In this document: positions 7,901 to 15,513 of the stretch, one piece after another
How positions within the stretch are numbered: the first letter of the stretch is position 1
Layout of the letters: every line of letters starts with the position of its first letter
DNA from: Longimicrobiaceae bacterium
GTDB lineage: Bacteria > Gemmatimonadota > Gemmatimonadetes > Longimicrobiales > Longimicrobiaceae
DNA length: 36,808 nt
Direction: 5' to 3'
Assembly (NCBI GenBank): GCA_030146875.1
Contig: JASLAX010000077.1
Coordinates: forward strand, 1 to 36,808
Notes under the pieces: model-generated
Told to the model about the DNA's origin: nothing
Seen by the model: only the letters and a program-made list of their open reading frames with translations
Databases searched by the model: none
Position numbers and translations under genes: made by a program

Positions 7901-10900
7901 CCGCCGCTCCACGCGCGTCCGGCCTCCGTCCCCGTCGGTCACCGCCGCCAGGCGCCCCTCCGCGTCGTATTCGAAGCGCCAGCGGATCGCCCCCGTCAGG
8001 GTGTCGTGCGTGCGCAGGTGGCGCCCGCGCGCGTCGAAGACGTACAGCTCGGCGCCGTCCGCGGACGGGGCGGTCGCCTCTCCCCCGGCCAGCGCCGCCA
8101 GCGCCGGGGCGATGCGGCGGATGGCGTGGTTGTCGGCGTCGGCCACGTACAGGCAGCCGTCCGGGGCCACGACGATCTCGGAGGGGTAGCTGAGCTCGGC
8201 GGCGGTGGCGGGGCCGCCGTCGCCGGAGTAGCCGCGCCGGCCGGTGCCCGCCACCGTGGTGATGGTGCCGTCGGGGGCCACGCGGCGGATGGCGTGGTTG
8301 TTCCCGTCGGCGATGTACCACGTCCCGTCCGGCGCCGCCACCACGTCGGTCGGGTTCCGGAGGCGCGCCTCCGCCGCGGGGCCGCCGTCGCCGTCGTAGC
8401 CGCGCCGCCCGGTGCCCGCCACGGTGGTGATGGTGCCGTCGGGGGCGACGCGGCGGATCCGGTGGTTGTTGTGGTCGGCCACCAGGAAGCTCCCGTCGGG
8501 CAGGAGCGCCACGTCCACCGGCTCGTCGAACGACGCCCGCAGCGCCGGTCCCCCGTCGCCCGCGTCCGCCGCCTCGCCGTTGCCCGCGACGGTGGTGATG
8601 ATCCCGTCGGGGGTGACCTTGCGGATGCGCATGTTGCGGTGCTCGCAGAGGTACCACGTCCCGTCGCTCTCGCAGACCACCGCGGTGGTGCCCGAGAGCC
8701 GCGCCCGCGTGGCGTGCCCCCCGTCGCCCGAGAAGCCCGGCTCGCCGGTCCCCGCGATGGTGGTGATGGTGCCGTCGGGCGCGATGCGGCGGACGCGGTC
8801 GTTCCCCTGGTCCGAGACGTAGACGCTGCCGTCCAGCGCGATCCCCAGGTCGTCGGGATCGCTCAGCAGCGCGAGCGCGGCGGGGCCGCCGTCGCCGGAG
8901 GAGCCCACCCGCCCGCCGGCGATGGTGGCGATGGTGCCGTCGGGGGCGACGCGCCGGATGCGCTGGTTCCCCGTGTCGGCCACGTACAGGCTCCCGTCCG
9001 CGGCGATCGCGGCGCCCGTCGGACGCTGCAGCCGCGCCGCGGCGGCGGGGCCGCCGTCCCCCGAGAACCCGGGGCCGTTCCCGCCGGCCACGGTGGAGAT
9101 GGTGAACGCCAGCCGCTCGCCCCGCCGGCGCCCCCCGCCTCCGAGCAGCACCGTCCGCGACGCCGGGTCGTAGGCGTGGTGCACGTCCAGCGTCCACCCC
9201 CCCAGTCCCGCGTCCGCCGCCGACCACCCCCCCAGCGTCAGGACGCTCTCCTGCCAGAGCGTGAGCGACTCGCGCGTGGGCGTCGACGTCATGGGCACCC
9301 CCGAGAACTGCGCGAACGAGCGCTCCCAGGCCGCCGGCTCCTGGTACACGGCGTCGTACACGTAGCCCACCCGCACCCGGGCCGGGTGGGAGCCGGCGAG
9401 CGCGCGCCCGTACGCGTCGCGCCCGTCCCACGCGAACGGCTGCGAGAGGGAGGGCGCGGGGGGAAGGGTCCACGCGTGACGCTGCCCGGCGATGGAGACC
9501 TCCAGCTCCACCGCCTTGAGCGACGCGGGCACCTCCGGCCCCGTCACGGGAATGTCGCACTCCCGCTCCGCGCTGCGGCCGGGGACGCGGTCGCTGCGGT
9601 AGCAGAGCGAGAACGGGGTCCCGGCCAGCGGGACCGCATGACCGAGCACCTGGTTCTGCACCTCGATGGCCGAGCCGCACTCGTCGTCGGGGTCCGGCTC
9701 GTAGTCCGGGTACGGGGGCGGCGGCGGCGCCGGCCGCACCGCGTCCGGGGGCGGCGCGTACGGCCAGTTGCAGTCCCACGGGGTGAAGTGGGGGATCGGC
9801 ACCCGCCACAGGCTCTGCCCCGGCGCGTACGCCGCCCCCAGCGCGCGCGCCTCGTCCTCGCTCACGCCGAGCGCCGCCAGCGCGTCGGGCCCGGCCGGGC
9901 GGCCGCTGCCGTCCACGTCCAGCACCGCCGCGCCGCCCTCCACCGCCAGGACGGCGACCACCCTGCCGTTCTCGGAGGGCACCCACGCGGCCTTCTCGCG
10001 GTCGTACCAGCCGACGGGCACGATCCCGCCCACGGGGAAGCCCAGGAAGTTCTCCACGTAGTGGTGCACCGGCGCGGAGAGCTCCACCTGGTCCCCCTCC
10101 GCCTCGTCCACGCCCAGCTCGACCGCGTACGTGTAGGCGCTGGTGGGGGGAAGGCGGTCCGGCATCGCCGCCGGCCCCCGGTCGCCCACCGTGTACTCCG
10201 TGGCGCGCACCGTCAGCGAGGGCAGCGGGCGCAGGGTGCCGTCCGCGGCGCGTGCCCGCGCCGTCGTACCGGGAGGGAAGAGGAGCGTCGAGCGGCGCCG
10301 CCCGGCGGCGTCCTCGACCACCGAGCCGCGCGCCACCTGCAGGCGCTCGGCCCCCGGCTCCACCCGCGTGGCGGCCCCGTCGGGGGCGACCAGCGCCACC
10401 ACCGGCGCGTGGAAGAACTCGCGCGCGGGGACGCTCAGGGCGCGGCGCGTGGGCAGGAAGCCGTCCCGCTCGAAGGCGACCACCACCGTGCGCCCGCCGT
10501 TCACGGCCAGGTCCCAGGCGCCGTCGGCGCGGGTCAGCGTGCTCCCGGTCGCCGGCTCCCCGGCGACCGAGACCCGCACCCCCGCCAGCGCCTCTCCCGC
10601 GCGCTCCACCACCCGCCCGCGCAGCACGGCCACGCGGGCCCGGTCGATGGCCCCCGGCGCGACCCCGGTCTGCACGGGCGCCGGACCGGACCACAGGAAC
10701 TCGGTCGAGTCGGCGAGGTCGGTCGCCACGCCCCGCGCGGGGGGAGGGGCCACATCCGCCGGGTCGGGCGGGAGAGCGGTGGGGGGCGGCGTCGGCGGCG
10801 GCACCGGCGGAGCGGCCGGCGGGGCAGGCGGCGTCCCCGGGGTGGGCGGAGCCTCCGCGGGCGGCGGGGCAACGGGACCGGGAGGCGGCGGGGCGGAGAC

Positions 10901-11395
10901 CGGGGGGGCGGGGACCTGGACGGGCGCGGCGGCGGCCACCGTGACGGTGCGCCGCGCGGTGTGCGTCCGTCCGGCCGCGTCGCGCACGGTGAGGCGGACC
11001 GTGAAGGTGCCCGCGTCGCCGAAGCGCCGGCTGGTGGTTGGGCGGTCGCCGGTGTCGCGGCGCTCCCCGTCCCCGAACTCCCACTCGTGCGCCACGATGG
11101 GCTCGCCGGAGGTGGAGGCGGACGCGTCGAAGCGCACCGTCAGCGGGGCCTCCCCCTCGCTCGGCCGCGCGGTGAACGAGGCCCGCGGCGGCCCCGGCGG
11201 GGCGGGCTCCGGCTCCCCCGGCGGCGCCGGGGGCGCGGCCGGGGGCGCGGGCTGGGCCCGCGCACCCACCCCGTAGAGGACGGCCAGCACCACCAGGACC
11301 CAGCCGGCCACGTCCCACGCGCCGGCGCCCCCGTAGATGAAGGACGCGCCGAACCACAGGGCCATGCCCACGCCGATCTTCTGACGGAGGGTCAT
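4958..11395 (-). CDS. Giant RHS/YD-repeat protein with PKD and NHL domains
   Basis: A 2145-residue predicted surface or secreted protein. Order of parts, by approximate residue: hydrophobic N-terminus 12-46 (one or two membrane spans or a signal sequence ending GARAQ); Pro-rich linker 48-71; PKD domain 72-152 (ASFTARPSEGEAPLTVRFDAS, FGDAGTFTVRLTV); second Pro-rich linker; carboxypeptidase-regulatory-like beta domain (GRVVERAGEALAGVRVSV); a domain with a CYRSDR motif; six NHL repeats about 765-1097; YD repeats about 1100-1890 (e.g. YDAAGRLAGVE, YDPLGNLLGAE); and the RHS core about 1895-1975 (FGPYGELLGDT, GLVRFGVRDYDPELGRWTCPDPLGL, DPVNRADRLGL). A helical C-terminal domain of about 165 residues follows. 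RHS shells enclose C-terminal effectors; here no immunity-type gene follows. Start context lacks a clear ribosome binding site; M11 is an alternative. Confidence 0.9.
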   Translation of the reverse strand: MTLRQKIGVGMALWFGASFIYGGAGAWDVAGWVLVVLAVLYGVGARAQPAPPAAPPAPPGEPEPAPPGPPRASFTARPSEGEAPLTVRFDASASTSGEPIVAHEWEFGDGERRDTGDRPTTSRRFGDAGTFTVRLTVRDAAGRTHTARRTVTVAAAAPVQVPAPPVSAPPPPGPVAPPPAEAPPTPGTPPAPPAAPPVPPPTPPPTALPPDPADVAPPPARGVATDLADSTEFLWSGPAPVQTGVAPGAIDRARVAVLRGRVVERAGEALAGVRVSVAGEPATGSTLTRADGAWDLAVNGGRTVVVAFERDGFLPTRRALSVPAREFFHAPVVALVAPDGAATRVEPGAERLQVARGSVVEDAAGRRRSTLLFPPGTTARARAADGTLRPLPSLTVRATEYTVGDRGPAAMPDRLPPTSAYTYAVELGVDEAEGDQVELSAPVHHYVENFLGFPVGGIVPVGWYDREKAAWVPSENGRVVAVLAVEGGAAVLDVDGSGRPAGPDALAALGVSEDEARALGAAYAPGQSLWRVPIPHFTPWDCNWPYAPPPDAVRPAPPPPPYPDYEPDPDDECGSAIEVQNQVLGHAVPLAGTPFSLCYRSDRVPGRSAERECDIPVTGPEVPASLKAVELEVSIAGQRHAWTLPPAPSLSQPFAWDGRDAYGRALAGSHPARVRVGYVYDAVYQEPAAWERSFAQFSGVPMTSTPTRESLTLWQESVLTLGGWSAADAGLGGWTLDVHHAYDPASRTVLLGGGGRRRGERLAFTISTVAGGNGPGFSGDGGPAAAARLQRPTGAAIAADGSLYVADTGNQRIRRVAPDGTIATIAGGRVGSSGDGGPAALALLSDPDDLGIALDGSVYVSDQGNDRVRRIAPDGTITTIAGTGEPGFSGDGGHATRARLSGTTAVVCESDGTWYLCEHRNMRIRKVTPDGIITTVAGNGEAADAGDGGPALRASFDEPVDVALLPDGSFLVADHNNHRIRRVAPDGTITTVAGTGRRGYDGDGGPAAEARLRNPTDVVAAPDGTWYIADGNNHAIRRVAPDGTITTVAGTGRRGYSGDGGPATAAELSYPSEIVVAPDGCLYVADADNHAIRRIAPALAALAGGEATAPSADGAELYVFDARGRHLRTHDTLTGAIRWRFEYDAEGRLAAVTDGDGGRTRVERRADGSPSAVVAPDGARTALEVDADGWLAAVTLPDGTSARCAYAAGGLLSRFTDRDGGEHEAAWDGSGRLVRERGPGGAGIDLVRFPVEGGHRVRTVSAAGREAGYAVERPAAGGRVRTSTCCGGGTVVRRMAEDGSQVAVLPDGMRVEVTMAPDPRWGMGAPIPRSTTVTTPSGLSLATTLSRSDEPADPERSVGLLRRVDRWRVGEREWRMEVDVPARETLVISPEGRVRRLRFDERGRLVESRTGDAPPRLHRYDAAGRLAGVERAGAGVSWERDAAGRLAAFVDALGRRTRFAHAEGEVRVSDAAGGELRLVYPAGERAVEVVPPGRPAHRLRFDAAGRTVSHLAPAVEGEGPAETRTEYDADGWVRRIERPGGATVEMDYGGTHRLVALHLPHGTIGHAHDEAGRLASVTAPGGVTVRYGYDGELPTRAEWEGPVEGTLEVGYGDDLQPAWWSVAGRPPVEVERDGDGLPVRLGDLRLERDASGAVAAARLGGIRETWTRDALGRVERHRAEGPLGVLWDAAYRRDPVGRIREWSETVEGETRVHAYDYDEVGRLVEARTDGRPTASYAYDAHGSRVRRVGTDGVAHEEACDARDRVVRAGTRTISHTPAGELRERVDGATGARVALEYDPLGNLLGAETPAGAIGYVLDGEGRRMGRRVGGRLERAWLYAIGPLPAAELDAEGRVAMEMVHGERGGAPSYLVRDGRSLRVVADHLGSPRLVVDTVTGEVVRRMDFGPYGELLGDTRPGLHPFGFAGGLWDADTGLVRFGVRDYDPELGRWTCPDPLGLEGGETNLYRYASGDPVNRADRLGLWSVLDINTRDELVNAVAGMTDSITFGLGAEWRKHTGVEDLVDRCSPEYTFGYYAGAALSLTGGALRAGYFASGKLLLPMIRGATQADRVKEMVQTRNFMKKAFRFGTFRNTGMKTFEEMMEKKGGDLAQVAKAASKSNFWYNTAGFASLPTSIWKLLGEPCECR
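8105..9100 (-). repeat. Six tandem NHL repeats within the RHS gene
   Basis: Six copies of a unit of about 166 bp (55 residues) follow the pattern TITTVAGTG-x-GxxGDGGPA-x4-L-x2-P-x11-DGxxYVADxxNxxIRRVAPDG. The last two copies, nearest 8105, are the most alike. Together they should form one six-bladed beta-propeller, as in NHL proteins and the propeller of teneurins. High nucleotide similarity between units makes this stretch prone to copy-number change. Confidence 0.85.
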
Positions 11396-11617
11396 CGGGG
11401 AGGTGGGGGAGGTCGGGAAGGGAAGGGCACCGCGGACGCGACGGGGCCGGGCGAGGGCGGCGCGCCGGGCCGCTGCCGGAATGTGCGGTCCCCGCGGATC
11501 AGCGGCAACCGTGCGCGCACTCGCGTCTCCCCCGTGCCGGCACGATCAGGGATGCGCCAAGCCGCGGGTGCCGGAGCGGCGGGGGCGCGGGAGGCGCAGG
11601 GTGCCCGCAGCCGCGGC

Positions 11618-12739
11618 TCAGCCGGAGGCGACGCTCGCCTCGGCGGCGGCGTCGTGGTCCCGCATCCGCCGCCGGCGCGCCCAGAACGTGCTCTCCGGCC
11701 AGCGCCGCTCCACCCCGTAGTGGTCCGCCAGGTGTCGGACGTACGCGGCGTAGACCGCGTCCACGTGCTCCGCGTAGCCCGGCACGGCGAAGGAGTCCCC
11801 GGAGAGGTGCGCGTGGACCGCCTGGCCGGCGCGCGTGCCGGTGTGCAGCGCGTTCAGGATCCCGTGCGAGGAGAGCGGGTCGAACGACACCGCCGCGTCG
11901 CCCGCCGCGCTCCACCCGTCGCCGGCCGCGGAGACCAGGCGCGCGCTCCCCGCGTCGGCGCCGCGCGGACCGGACGCCAGCGCGTACCCGGCCAGCGCGG
12001 CGCGCACGTGCGTCGTGCTCCGGAGCGCGGCCTGGTACGCCGACGGCGCGAGGAGCCGGGCGGCGCCCGCGTCCGTCATCCAGGCGGCGACGCGCTCGCC
12101 GGAGGGGAGGCGCGCCGTGTACCACCACCCGTCGGGCGCCGCCTCCACCAGCGTGCGCCCATCCTCGTCCGCCGCGGCGCCGGGGCGGAAGCGGGCGTGC
12201 ACGGCGACCAGCCGGTCGTGGCGCACGCGCGCGCCGCCGTGACGCCGCGCGACCCATGCGCCGCGCCCCGTGGCGTCCACCACCCATTCGCAGGGGACCT
12301 CGACCGCGTGCCCCCCCGCGGCGACCCGCACCCGCCAGCCGTCCTCCGTCCGGGCCGCGCCCACCACGCGCGCGGGGGCGAGGACGTCGGCTCCCGCCGA
12401 CTCCGCGGCCGCCCGGAGGCCCGCGTCGAAGCGGGCGCGGTGCAGGTGCCAGCCGTGGCCGTGGAGCCCGAAGACGAAGTCGTGCGTCGCCAGCTCCGGG
12501 CTCCCCCACGCCGACGCGTTGCCGGGGGAGGGCGCGTGTCCCCCCTCCAGGAATCCCTGGAGAAGTCCCATCTCGCCCAGGAGGGCGCGGCCCACGGGCG
12601 GGAGCGCCTCGCCGACCGGCGGCGCGGCGGGCTCCGCGCCCACCAGCAGCACGCGGCGGCCGGCGCGCGCGAGCGCCAGGGCCGCCGCGGAGGCGGCGGG
12701 GCCGCCCCCGGCGACCACCGCCGCGTACCGCACCCTCAC
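11618..12739 (-). CDS. lodB: LodB-like FAD-dependent oxidoreductase
   Basis: A 373-residue flavoprotein with an N-terminal dinucleotide-binding motif (VVAGGGPAASAAALALARAG, then VLLVGAEP), a VVDATGRGAW motif as in tryptophan-halogenase/GG-reductase-like monooxygenases, and the second FAD motif GDAAVSFDPLSSHGI. Proteins like this, encoded beside LodA/GoxA quinoproteins, are known to be needed for making the cysteine tryptophylquinone cofactor. The start is GTG at 12739, overlapping the stop of the LodA-like gene as GTGA; a second GTG six bases on (12733) is also possible. This coupling and the pairing with the oxidase are the main support for LodB over a generic halogenase-like enzyme. Confidence 0.82.
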   Translation of the reverse strand: MRVRYAAVVAGGGPAASAAALALARAGRRVLLVGAEPAAPPVGEALPPVGRALLGEMGLLQGFLEGGHAPSPGNASAWGSPELATHDFVFGLHGHGWHLHRARFDAGLRAAAESAGADVLAPARVVGAARTEDGWRVRVAAGGHAVEVPCEWVVDATGRGAWVARRHGGARVRHDRLVAVHARFRPGAAADEDGRTLVEAAPDGWWYTARLPSGERVAAWMTDAGAARLLAPSAYQAALRSTTHVRAALAGYALASGPRGADAGSARLVSAAGDGWSAAGDAAVSFDPLSSHGILNALHTGTRAGQAVHAHLSGDSFAVPGYAEHVDAVYAAYVRHLADHYGVERRWPESTFWARRRRMRDHDAAAEASVASG

Positions 12740-14805
12740 CCTGCGCGCGGGTGGTGCACCGGCGTGGGCGCCGCGTCCGCCTCTTCCGGGGAGCGCCACC
12801 CCGCGCGGCGAAGGTTCGCGTGGTGCAGCGGGTCCTCCGGGGCGGTCGGGGCGCCGGCGGACACGTCCCCTTCGGCGGCGCCCTCCAGCTGCCGCCCGGC
12901 GAGGGCGCCCGCCGGGGCGAGCTTCGCGGCCGCGGCCGGGTGCGCCAGCTCGGGCCCCAGCGCCTCCACCCCCATCACCGGCGGGAAGTCCGGGTCTCCG
13001 GGGACGCCCTCCCGCGTCTCCACCACGCCCATCTGCCCGAAGATCGCCACCATCTGCTCCATCTGCCCGGCGGTCGTCTTCGCGTCGAGCCAGCGCGTCC
13101 AGAGGTCCCGCTTCGTGAAGGCGTCGATCCGCTCCTGCCGCGGGCGGCCGGCGTCGCGGACCACCGCGTACGCCTCGGCCGTGAGCACCTGGTTGGGCAC
13201 CCGCGCCGGCCAGAAGGTGGGGATGAAGGGATCGTAGGAATACGTCTTGGTGGCGTAGCCCGAGCGGCAGAAGCCCGTGTCGGCCTGCCAGGGCAGCCCC
13301 ATCCACCGCGTCAGGTCCCCGGGGCCCTGCGCGTACAGCGGGCCGGTGGCCGAGAGCGCCACCTCGGGCGTCAGGGTGGGGCCGTAGTCCGGCTCCGGCT
13401 GGCCCGGCGGCCGGTGGATGATGCGGAACGGCGACGAGAACATGGTCACGTGGCGGATGGGCCAGGTCACCTCGCAACCGGGGTGGAACGCGTCCGCCAG
13501 GCAGAAGTGCAGCGCCGCCCGGTCGAGCATGGCCGGCTGCTCCGGCAGCGCCACCGCCTCGATGCGGCGCGGCGGATCGTACGGCCGCTCCCAGTCGTCC
13601 ACGAAGCTCCCCGCCGCCCACGCCTGCAGCACCGCGTACTGCGTCGGCGAGACCGCTGCGTTCTGACGGGGGCTCGGGCTGGGCGGAAGGTCCATCGCGT
13701 CGCCGTAGACCCAGGGCCACGGGAGCTGGTTGCCGTCGGTGCCGTTGGGGTCCCGGAAGGAGTGCAGGACCTGGAGACGCACCTCGGCGTGTACGTCGTA
13801 CCCGCCCTGCGGCGGCAGCCACGAGAGGGTGCGCACGTACGCCGGGTCGTCGAAGGGATGCGGCCCCCCCTCCCCGAACTGCGACGCGAAGCCGGCGTTG
13901 ACCCACTGCAGGTTGCTGAGCCGCTGGAGGATGGGGTACACGTCGTGGCGGAACGACACCGGCGCCGGCGGCTTCGACCACCCCGCCTGGATGTTGAGGT
14001 CCTGGAGCAGGTCGTAGAGGGTGCGGACGCCGACCGCCTCCGGGGCGTAGTTGGGCGGGGCGGTGACCACCCACGCCGCCTCGACGGGGATGGACTGCCC
14101 TCCGATCGTGACCTCCGCCGTCACCGGGCCGTCGGAGGCGTCGTCGTACCACCCGTCGGCGTTGATGAAGGAGTTGCCGTCGGTGGGGATGAAGATGGGG
14201 GTGCCCGTCGGCGAGGCCGACACGCCCCGCCCGCCCAGGAAGAGCAGCCGCCCCGCCTCGTCGGTGCGCAGCTCGCCCAGGTAGACCGGGGTGCCCTGGA
14301 AGGCGCCGTTGAACGCGTAGGCCGCCCCCGACTGGCCGGCCCCCTGGATGGAGCGGGGGCCGGCGTCGATCACCAGCCCCGCGCGCGCGTCGCCGGTGAC
14401 GGTGGCGTTGCGCAACGGCAGCACCGTCTCCGCCGCCTCCGGGATGTCCAGGGCGATCTGCCACTGGTACCAGGCCGCCTTGCGGTTGGCCACGTGCACA
14501 CTCCAGCGGACGTCCGCGTCCGCCGCGGTGAGCTCGCGCACCACGTTCCCGGCGGCGTCGTAGCCGTAGATGCGGAAGCGCGCCGCCTCCCGCTTCAGGG
14601 CTCCCGTGGAGTCGCGCAGGAAGCCGGGCGGCTGAGGCAGCGGCTGCGTCACCTCGGGCCCCACGTAGAACTCGTCCCGGCTGTTGCCCATGCGCGCGAT
14701 GCCGATGGCCGGGTGGATGGCGGCGCGCACGATGGCGGCGTCGCGGCCGGCGGGGGACGAGGTGCTCGTCGCGCCCGGCGCGGACGGGTCGGATGCAGTG
14801 GACAT
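12736..14805 (-). CDS. lodA: LodA-like quinoprotein amino-acid oxidase
   Basis: A 689-residue protein of the LodA/GoxA family, whose characterised members oxidatively deaminate lysine or glycine with release of hydrogen peroxide, using a cysteine tryptophylquinone built into the chain. Family landmarks: the N-terminal IHPAIGIARMGNS motif, FRIYGYDAAGNVVREL, and the C-terminal WQADTGFCRSGY followed by FWPARVPNQVL. C513, with Asp509 four residues before it, recalls the Asp-x3-Cys spacing I remember for LodA; W532 is a candidate cross-link partner, though the C-to-W distance is shorter than in LodA, so the pair needs alignment. Substrate is unknown. There is no signal peptide; in known systems export is unusual. 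It is transcribed first of a coupled pair with the LodB-like gene, divergent from the sigma54 regulator at 15514. Confidence 0.87.
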   Translation of the reverse strand: MSTASDPSAPGATSTSSPAGRDAAIVRAAIHPAIGIARMGNSRDEFYVGPEVTQPLPQPPGFLRDSTGALKREAARFRIYGYDAAGNVVRELTAADADVRWSVHVANRKAAWYQWQIALDIPEAAETVLPLRNATVTGDARAGLVIDAGPRSIQGAGQSGAAYAFNGAFQGTPVYLGELRTDEAGRLLFLGGRGVSASPTGTPIFIPTDGNSFINADGWYDDASDGPVTAEVTIGGQSIPVEAAWVVTAPPNYAPEAVGVRTLYDLLQDLNIQAGWSKPPAPVSFRHDVYPILQRLSNLQWVNAGFASQFGEGGPHPFDDPAYVRTLSWLPPQGGYDVHAEVRLQVLHSFRDPNGTDGNQLPWPWVYGDAMDLPPSPSPRQNAAVSPTQYAVLQAWAAGSFVDDWERPYDPPRRIEAVALPEQPAMLDRAALHFCLADAFHPGCEVTWPIRHVTMFSSPFRIIHRPPGQPEPDYGPTLTPEVALSATGPLYAQGPGDLTRWMGLPWQADTGFCRSGYATKTYSYDPFIPTFWPARVPNQVLTAEAYAVVRDAGRPRQERIDAFTKRDLWTRWLDAKTTAGQMEQMVAIFGQMGVVETREGVPGDPDFPPVMGVEALGPELAHPAAAAKLAPAGALAGRQLEGAAEGDVSAGAPTAPEDPLHHANLRRAGWRSPEEADAAPTPVHHPRAG

Positions 14806-15513
14806 GGATCGGCGGGAGCGAGCCAGGGGAGAACGCGCGCGGCCGGCGCGGGAGACGGGACCTCCGGCACAGGATAGGGCGAGTCCGCAGCCGGTGCAAT
14901 ACGGGCGAGAAAGGAGTGCGGGCCAGACGCGCGCCGCCTCGTACGGTAGCCGCCTGCTTCGACCGCCCAGTGCCGGGCTTACACTCCTGCTCCACGGCTT
15001 CTCTGGGCGGGTCTGTCAGACCCCACCAGGTACGCCACGGCTTCCCCGCTGGCACGGAACGCAGACGTTCTACCTGCCCCGGAGCAAGCACGAGCCCGCC
15101 GTGGCGAGACCCGGCCTCCATACCCCGCGTGCACACGGGCCGGTGGCGCCCGCGCGGCAACCGCGCGGGCCCGCTCCCGTCAGTGCCGGCCCACGAGCGG
15201 CTCGGCCAGGGTGCCCCGCTCCTGCAGGGAGACGTGCGACCGCTCTCCGAGGATCAGGACGTCCACCAGCATGACGTGCAGCAGCTCGGCCCCGAAGCCG
15301 AGATGGACCACGGCCCTGGATCGTTTCCTCCAAGGGATCCGGCTGGTACCCCGGCCGGCCACACCGCGCCGTGGCCCGGGCTCCGAGAGCGGACGGCGCA
15401 CCACGGGACACGCGCATCGTTTTGACCCGGGCGCGGAATATGCCATGTACGTGGAGGCCTCTCCGCGCCACGCGGTGGTTCGGGTCCGACGTTATCTCCA
15501 ACCCACCAACAGC
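14806..15513. other. Long divergent intergenic region
   Basis: About 700 bp separate the lodA-like start from the sigma54 regulator start. No RNA gene or clear promoter pair was found. On the minus strand, 15305 down to the stop at 15180 reads as a plausible coding tail (VVHLGFGAELL, then LVDVLILGERSHVSLQERG) with strongly GC-rich third positions. It may be the end of a decayed or very short gene; an ATG at 15446 would open an 88-codon frame, but its first half looks like noise. I leave it unassigned. Regulatory sites for both flanking genes must lie here. Confidence 0.3.

Noticed and set aside
8105..9100. Regularly spaced repeats resembling a CRISPR array
   Set aside because: The unit is about 166 bp, lies in a coding frame and encodes NHL repeats; there are no short palindromic repeats with unique spacers.
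4689..11357. A minus-strand frame of 2222 codons in a second frame of the RHS gene
   Set aside because: Arg/Gly/Ala-rich noise with no motif. The frame ending at 4958 carries all PKD, NHL, YD and RHS motifs.
5351..13237. A plus-strand frame of 2628 codons antisense to the RHS and lodAB genes
   Set aside because: Its translation is a low-complexity mix of Arg, Pro, Ala, Gly, His and Val, as expected opposite a GC-rich coding strand. The minus-strand genes show real domains throughout.
15049..15063. A TGGCACG motif suggesting a sigma54 promoter near 15049
   Set aside because: The GG to GC spacing is eight, not ten, bases, and the -12 part does not resemble TTGC.
15180..15446. An 88-codon minus-strand gene upstream of the sigma54 regulator
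   Set aside because: Only the last 40 or so codons look coding. The start half is noise and has no well-placed ribosome binding site, so it is described as part of the intergenic entry only.
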